Source of the DNA: Euonymus europaeus
Taxonomy: Eukaryota > Streptophyta > Magnoliopsida > Celastrales > Celastraceae
DNA length: 64,000 nt
Reading direction: 5' to 3'
Assembly (NCBI GenBank): GCA_963580455.1
Contig: OY756962.1
Coordinates: 26,549,001-26,613,000, forward strand
Numbering within the stretch: the first letter of the stretch is position 1; every line of letters begins with the position of its first letter. The notes under the pieces are model-generated. The model was not told the origin of the DNA and made no database searches. It saw only the letters and a list, made by a program, of their open reading frames with translations. Positions 57,956-64,000 of this stretch are shown here, in pieces. The position numbers and the translations under genes were made by a program.

Positions 57956-58566
57956 GCTTTGACATGCATTCATTTCCAAATTGGACACCGTAAGACTAGA
58001 GTGATTGTTTTTACAATCCATCAAGTACAGTGTTTTTTTCTTCTTGTAATATGATTCTAAAGCTAGTGACTGTCATGGATACACACACATATCTTGCAAA
58101 TGTTACAAGTGTGAAAAATAGGAGTTTCTAGCATCCTAGAATCCTATTGGGATACATTGGATGTTGTCAATCGGCTTCAAAATGCCCATAAACAGCTCCT
58201 CCTCCTTTGACTTAGTTTTCGCTCTCCCCCGTCTCTAGCAGACTAGTTTGATCCTACTCTGCGGGTGTATCAGGTCTAAGTATTCTTTCTTTTCTTTTCT
58301 TTTTCTTGAGGGAAGCCCAGATCTTATCAATCCAATTGTTCATTTTTAGAGCAGGTTCGGAAGTGAGTGATCTCAAAGAAAGCAGGTAACAGTACGAGCA
58401 GGGTCTTCATAGGCGGCATAAACTAGGGTTGTAGAACTTTTATTTTCAAGTTCTTGCTTATTCATGTGAGCTGTATGTTGTACAGTTGATATCTATGTAC
58501 AATATACAACTGTACAATATGCTCACAATTCATACCCATATCCAGTATCGTATCCAGTATCAGATC
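57956..58566. other. Callose synthase 3' flank
   Basis: Noncoding; the first 250-300 bases probably include the 3' untranslated region, although no single poly(A) signal stands out. An imperfect hairpin (TATGTTGTACAGTTGATATC facing ATATACAACTGTACAATATG) lies at about 58470-58520. Confidence 0.45.
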
Positions 58567-58602
58567 CTTTTGAAGTACCATAAGCCTATGGTACTTCAAA
58601 AG
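58567..58602. repeat. Perfect 16-bp inverted repeat hairpin
   Basis: CTTTTGAAGTACCATA, a four-base spacer AGCC, and TATGGTACTTCAAAAG form an uninterrupted 16-bp stem. It lies 0.6 kb past the callose synthase stop codon. Confidence 0.9.
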
Positions 58603-58638
58603 TAAGAGCAGCATCTGTAGCTAAGATATAAGTATATT

Positions 58639-59480
58639 GTTGAAACAATAATTCAATAATCCGAATTTGGACATTTGTTCCTAGTTAAACTTTCCAAAGA
58701 ATAATAAAAGGATGCAAGTGAGTTTACGTTGTTCGGCTCTAGGCCAACAATCACGGAGTAAAAATGAGTCATTTTATTTAAAAGATTTTTTGTTACAATC
58801 ACAACTCCCACTTTTAGAAAAATGCCTCCCTTTTATAGTGTTTCTAGATAACTTCATCAATTTGTAGCAGCTGTGGTGATTTTTGGTAGTTGTAGAAGTT
58901 TCTTGTTAGTTGTGGGGTTCAATTGCTTCACATTCAACTATTTCTCTTAAATTTTCATGTTAGTCTTTTATTTGTTTTGTCTGTTTTCTAACATTGTCGG
59001 CCAATTATGATGTATCTTCAACGTGATGGCCTTGTCCGATTGGACTTAGGTTTTGGTCACATTTGTTGTATTGAGCTTATCTACCTTGCCCCTTAGACTT
59101 GTGTTTTGGTCTTGGCCCATTTATGTATGAATTTGGCCTGGATATTTTAGCCCATACAGTTTGTCCCCTGCCTTTGAGGTTATTTTTGGCTCAAAATTAT
59201 TTCATTTGGAGTCGTCATTTTTCAGGAATCATTTTGCTTGGCATATTATTTTTTTCTTGCCGCGATTCCTTCAAGACTTCGTCTTTCGACTTATCATCTT
59301 GAATTTTTAGAGACTCGTCCTTGAGGGACTTGTCTTGTTCCATCGTCCAAATAGGACTTCCAGTGCAACCTTTACTTGCATATATTCATTTAGAAATCAT
59401 TTCTCTATTTGGCATACAAAAGCAAAATACGATGGCTTCATTTATACTCTCGCAAAACTATAAGATTAAATAAATAAGAA
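58639..59480 (-). repeat. Possible LTR remnant
   Basis: Read on the minus strand, this region ends GAATTATTGTTTCAACA, an LTR-like CA end, and contains TTTTATTATTCTTTGG upstream of it. No primer site follows, so it would be a solo or truncated LTR. The other end was not found. The match is by general character only. Confidence 0.3.
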
Positions 59481-62379
59481 AACAACATTCTAGGGATACC
59501 ACATGAATAGGGTATCATCTAGGATTTGGGAAGAGATACCTATGAGGGATTCTCACAATTTCAGCGGGTTTACACTCATTACTTTTCCCCAAGTCATTCC
59601 ACATATTCCATTAGGGTGCATTTCACTACTTGTAAAGCCTAAGTAAAACCATTATTACGATCAATCGCATTCTAAAGGTGTCTTTTCATACCCTTCATTT
59701 CATCCTCTGGCTCTAAATATCACTACTGCATGATCTCTATACTCCATTTCTTTTTTCGGAGTTGAATCTCGCCTTCTTGAGAGGTTGGAGATCTGATGAA
59801 TGTGAAGAACTCATTGGTGAAAATTTTCTTTGCTTGTTCGTAGTGTCTCCCCTAACTCTCTCTTTCTAAGTCTATTTAAAGATAAAGTACATTCTAGAGT
59901 AAGTCATGCATTTAATGGCCATGAAGTTTTGTAAGACTGCTAGACAGTTTTCGAGATGGGGGTCGTAATGATTTACTTGAGCGCAAAATCACATTTTTAT
60001 ATTTTTAATTTTAACTTACGAATTTTACATTTTCTATTCAACCATCTTGAGTTCTTATGTGTCGTCTCTTTTTAAGACTTTCATGGCCTCGCCTTTTCTA
60101 TAAGATTTCGTTCTAGCTTTCATTGTAACTATATGTTTTTAAACTATAATTTTATTCAATGAGAGATGATAGTTTAAGCATTTACGAAGCTTAAGATGAA
60201 GGGAAGTTATTATCCTTTTAGGACCATACACGCTAAGCGTCAATCACCTTACTTGTAACATCCTTAATAAGAACTGAGACATCTAAGAGAATTTCTTAAA
60301 GCTTATAGGAGTCCTTTTCCATGGCGTTCCTCCCTATCATGCATCGGAGTTGAGAGAGAATCCTCTACCAATTATAAAACCCTAGTTAGCTCTGAGATGC
60401 ATTTTTCAGCATCCAAAAGATCACATATGGCCTTCAGATCGTATTGTAAATCGACCACATGTGCGTGGGGGCGCTTTTCATACTTGGCAAGCTAGTGTGG
60501 AAAAATCCTTTGGAGATGAGCCTCATTCTTTGCCATTAGTTCCTTCGCAACTTGTTCCTTGCCCTTTATCTTTTGTTTCTTCACAGAAGGGATTCTTGGT
60601 AAGCGTGAAGAGCTCATAATTTTTTTGATTCCGGCCAATCATTTTCACCCTCTTTTATTTAAGGTTGAGGCAGATGAGACATTTAAACATATAAGTACAA
60701 AACCTTTATCCTTAGCATGGCCGCCTTTCCAGTCTTCTTTTTTATCAAACGGCCCTGATTAATTCGAAATAGACAAATTGGTTATCAAGATGTCTATTGT
60801 TATTGCTTTTTGAATTCCGTAATACCCATTATACCCCCAGGGTTTTAAATGGATTCTAATAGCTATTCATTGGCAAGTTCGAAGGCACGATTCCCCTTGA
60901 TTCATGGTTGGATTTGGTTCAAAGGATTTCATAGCTAGGGATAAAAGGGAGGTGATCTATCAAATATTTACATACAGTGAATACCCTATTTTAGTATTAA
61001 TTTGTTCCTATTGTTGAGTGAGTTGAGCTTAGATATTACTAAATTCTGTTGTGTTTTGATTGTCAGGTGTTGAGACAAATCAATGTGGAAAATGATAAAA
61101 AATTACAATAGGAGTTGTCTATTGATCAACATTTTCATATTCGCGAATTCTATTTTTGGGTAGCTACTGTAATTTATCCAAAACATGTGGGGTTAAGGGG
61201 AAACGACAAGACTCCAAGTTTAGAATGTTATTAGGATTGGTAGAGGTATAAAAGGCTTGAGGATGCATTTATTTAGACGTTAGACCTAGCCACCATCCCA
61301 ATCCTTGGAGTTGTCGTCAAGCATTGAAGAGTAGAGAGAAACTGATTTCTTCCAAAAAAATTTGGATTTTATATTGCAATATCTGATTTTATCGTTACTT
61401 TCATTGTTCTTAGTACCATAAGGAGCTAATCCTCCATTAGGGTTTTGATGTAGCCTAGTCTTGAGAATTCTATGAACCTGACTTGTTATTTATGAAATTC
61501 TGCATATTATTGAATATCTATAAGTGTGCTAAATGCTATTGAATGATTGGACGCCATTTAATTGTTGTGATGCTTTGTTTGAAACCGGAAGGAGATAACT
61601 AGGGTTTGCTCATGATCATGGCTGTCATAATGTCCATGCACCATAGGAATATAGGTACATGCTCTATGAAATTATTACGTGATCATCCATAAAGCTTAAT
61701 GGGTTCTTATCAATTAGATCTGAATGTAAGGAATAATTGGGATTACTGATAGGGATACATCGGTGTAACCAATAATGGAGCATTGATTAGGTTAGGGAGA
61801 TCAATTGACAATACTCGGTGAGAGATCATAGTTAATTTAGCCAAAAGGGTAGAATTGGATAGGCGACAGTGAAGTCAAATACCCTAATGCTTGTTACGTA
61901 TGCTTACATCACTTGTGTTCTTGCTCTTCTTGCATAGTTGTATGCTCGGAGGAGTTTGATTGCTTATCAATTAATTTTTGTTAATTTGGTTAGTGTTCGT
62001 TAGTTAAATTCCAAAATCATTTGAGTGTACAAATAGTGTTTGAGTTAATTAATTTGGTTACTCATTGGCTATTCATCAATTCTCATGAGTTCAACACTTT
62101 ACTTTCCATTATATTACTTGTGCGATTTGTGCGTTTGCAATTTATCTCATCATACGGTAATTAGGGATGAATCGAAATTTGCCTTGAAAGATGAAAATGA
62201 CAAGGGAGATGTCACTTCTGACGTCATCATCGATAATTTAGCTGAGTTTTTTTTATGGTGGAGTCATCATCTGGAAAGGGGGATAACCCTAAAGAAAAAA
62301 TTAGGATGCCTCTTGGTCCTTCAAGAAACCATTCTAAGGGAAAAAGAACATTGAAGCTAATATAGATGAGGAGGTTGAA
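59481..62379. other. Repeat-like spacer, no intact gene
   Basis: AT-rich sequence with leader-like phrases (for example ATTAGGGTTTTGATGTAGCC near 61440) and short frames without motifs, such as those at 60559-60762 and 62085-62354. It probably consists of the noncoding leader of an LTR retrotransposon before the gag-like piece at 62380. No RNA gene was seen. Confidence 0.35.
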
Positions 62380-63770
62380 GGTGAAAACCCAATTTCTAGG
62401 GTCATTGTAAGCAAATTAGACAAATTTAAGAATAAATTTAAAACACCACCTAAGATCGAGATGCAAGTCCCAGGTGTAGATGAGTTAGCTACCATTGAGG
62501 TTTGGGATGGATTGTTGTTTATGTTTGCCTCTTAGGTATAGGTTTAGGTTTCCTATACCATAGTAAGTTAATCAAGTTTTGAGATTCTTTAGGGTTGCCC
62601 CCTATCAACTAATGCCAAAACTTGGCGTATTTTGCTTGTCATAGATGCTTTGAGTACCAAATTCCAAGTTTCTTTTGAATTGAATGAGTTCCTAATTGTA
62701 TATTCTATGCAAGAGAATAAAAAAAATCTTGGAAGATACATGTTAGCTAATAGAGGTGATTTTCTTAATCACTAACCTGCCATCTAGTGATCATAATTAG
62801 TAGATTTTTTTTTTGGGAGGAGTGAAGCTGTTATTGGAAATGATGAGTCTATCCCTATTTCTTGGCAATCTCTAGGTAAGGTTATAGATTTTTCATTTGT
62901 TCAATCCCTTTGTAGTTGAATAATTAAAAAAAAAATATAGGTCCACCTTCTTTTATCGTTAATGAAGAGACCAAAGGAATTGTGATGCAGGTACCCCCAA
63001 CCCAGGACGATACCCACTCATGGGCCCCTTGGCGATGGGCTGTCAACCACCTGGCCTGGCCAGCCAGCGAGGCCTAGGCCCAAGCATCAGGGCTGCAGCC
63101 CATACACCCCAACCCTCTCTCTCCACTCCGTTCCCAGAGTAGTGGGTTGTTGGTGTGAGGATTCGAACCCTCACACCAACAACCCACCACTCTGGGAACG
63201 GAGTGGAGAGAGAGGGTTGGGGTGTATGGGCTGCAGCCCTGATGCTTGGGCCTAGGCCTCGCTGGCTGGCCATGCTGAGGCCTCTGAGCCAGGCCAGGTG
63301 GTTGACAGCCCATCGCCAAGGGGCCCATGAGTGGTTATCGTCCTGGGTTGGGGGTCCCTGCATCAAATTGTCGGCGACTTCTTGAAAAGGTTCCCCAGGC
63401 TAAAAAGGATTGGAAGGTTTTTTATTCCAAATATCTTTCTGGAAGTAAGGGATTTCAACGTTTCTATATCCTTCCATTTTTTATGTTTCTAAGGTAACCA
63501 TCGGTCTTTGCTTTACAGAGACTCATATGGCTCCTAACAAGGTGGTTCCAACAAATTTGAGTTAAGTTGCTGACAGGAAATCCAAGAAAAGTTTAAAGGA
63601 AAATAGGGTTAAGAAACCAGCGTTAGCTCAAAGGGTGATTTAGAAACCATTATTGAAATTGCTGAAGCAAACCTAGTTTGTAAAGAAGATGAATCTCTTT
63701 CCTTGGAGAGGAAAATGAAACACTTAAGCTTTCAGCCACTTCTGTTGTAAGTGAAAAATCAAGAGGGGGT
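62380..63770 (+). pseudogene. Gag-like remnant, split by a palindromic insertion
   Basis: Fragments such as KLDKFKNKFKTPPKIEMQVP, then a PYQLMPKLGVF piece, then STKFQVSFELNEFLIVYSMQ with ENKKNLGRYMLANR, follow the pattern of plant transposon gag-type proteins also seen at 32.1-33.9 kb. After the insertion at 62983-63365 the downstream part (DFLKRFPRLKRIG, then SLSLERKMKHLSF) may continue it. Many stops and frameshifts are present. Identification is tentative. Confidence 0.4.
62983..63365. mobile_element. GC-rich 383-bp palindromic element with 5-bp duplication
   Basis: The two halves are inverted copies meeting at TTCGAA (63162-63167): the left arm has 182 bases and the right 201, the difference being one 19-base gap (right arm near 63270-63290); I count only about four other mismatches. 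The ends are TGATGCAGG and CCTGCATCA, and AATTG is repeated directly outside (62978-62982 and 63366-63370). The centre carries GGATTCGAACC, whose complement GGTTCGAATCC is a perfect tRNA B-box consensus. GC content is far above the surroundings. There is no A box or coding sequence. It interrupts the gag-like remnant. Confidence 0.85.
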
Positions 63771-64000
63771 GAAAGAATTGAGGGTGTTGTCATATGGAGG
63801 AAGATGAAGTGACAACAAAGGATAAGACAAATGAGAATGATGGGAAGAGAGGCGATGCGTTCCCTTCTCCTTCTACTCTTGTTGAAGCTTTTATCTTGAG
63901 AGAAATGATTTCTTCTTCACCCAAAAAAATAGATCTTTTTCCCTGATGTCTCAATCTGCACTATGCCGGGTGGTTTTTTTCTTGACCTTGAGAAGCTAGC

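Noticed and set aside
63155..63180. Possible tRNA gene around GGTTCGAATCC in the palindrome
   Set aside because: Only a B-box-like sequence is present. No A box, anticodon arm or acceptor stem of tRNA pattern is seen, and the flanks are the inverted arms of the palindrome.
63043..63385. Long overlapping open frames on both strands of the palindrome
   Set aside because: They mirror each other because of the inverted repeat and high GC; no protein family resemblance.

Overview
This window is nuclear DNA of a flowering plant, most likely a eudicot. It is AT-rich, its genes have many introns with GT-AG borders, and genes sit between nested, decayed plant transposable elements. The species cannot be told from the sequence alone. 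Five host genes look intact or are clearly identifiable: (1) an alpha/beta-hydrolase of the At4g10955 lipase-like type (4336-6542, +, two exons); (2) a VQ-motif protein (7962-8609, -) with an internal duplication; (3) COG5, a Golgi tethering subunit (25701-29548, -, three exons, 835 aa); (4) a 42-exon callose synthase closest to CALS7/GSL7 (41020-57955, +, 1945 aa, every exon junction in frame); and (5) at the left edge, one or two possible exons of an unidentified gene.

Layout. 1-4000: possible exon, an LTR-like block carrying TGTCCGGACA motifs, and a broken MuDR-type transposase N-terminus. 4.3-8.7 kb: hydrolase and VQ gene, tail to tail. 8.8-9.1 kb: hairpin MITE. 10.3-12.7 kb: receptor-like-protein pseudogene beside a small hAT element with a perfect 8-bp target duplication. 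12.9-24.7 kb: a retroelement graveyard. A plus-strand gypsy gag/protease fragment is followed by a long minus-strand Ty3/gypsy element (tRNA primer site, gag, RT, RNase H, integrase). The latter is interrupted by at least three insertions, one of them containing a 3.5-kb MULE that carries an RPS26 processed pseudogene. 25-29.6 kb: COG5. 29.7-30.7 kb: 965-bp foldback MULE with a perfect 9-bp target duplication. 31-37 kb: second receptor-like-protein fragment, a GC-rich island, gag-like remnants, a minisatellite and a gypsy RNase H/integrase fragment. 38.7-40.5 kb: deletion derivative of a FAR1-type MULE. 41-58 kb: callose synthase with SINE copies in two introns. 58-64 kb: LTR/gag-like debris, a perfect 16-bp hairpin and a 383-bp GC-rich palindrome flanked by a 5-bp duplication.

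The host genes do not form a pathway. COG5 acts in intra-Golgi retrograde traffic and callose synthase at the plasma membrane; the link is only that both depend on the secretory system. Nothing here looks like a new defence or metabolic system. The most unusual items are the GC-rich palindrome with a B-box-like centre, the RPS26-carrying MULE, the in-frame triplication and GC-AG intron of the callose synthase, and the duplicated C-terminal half of the VQ protein.
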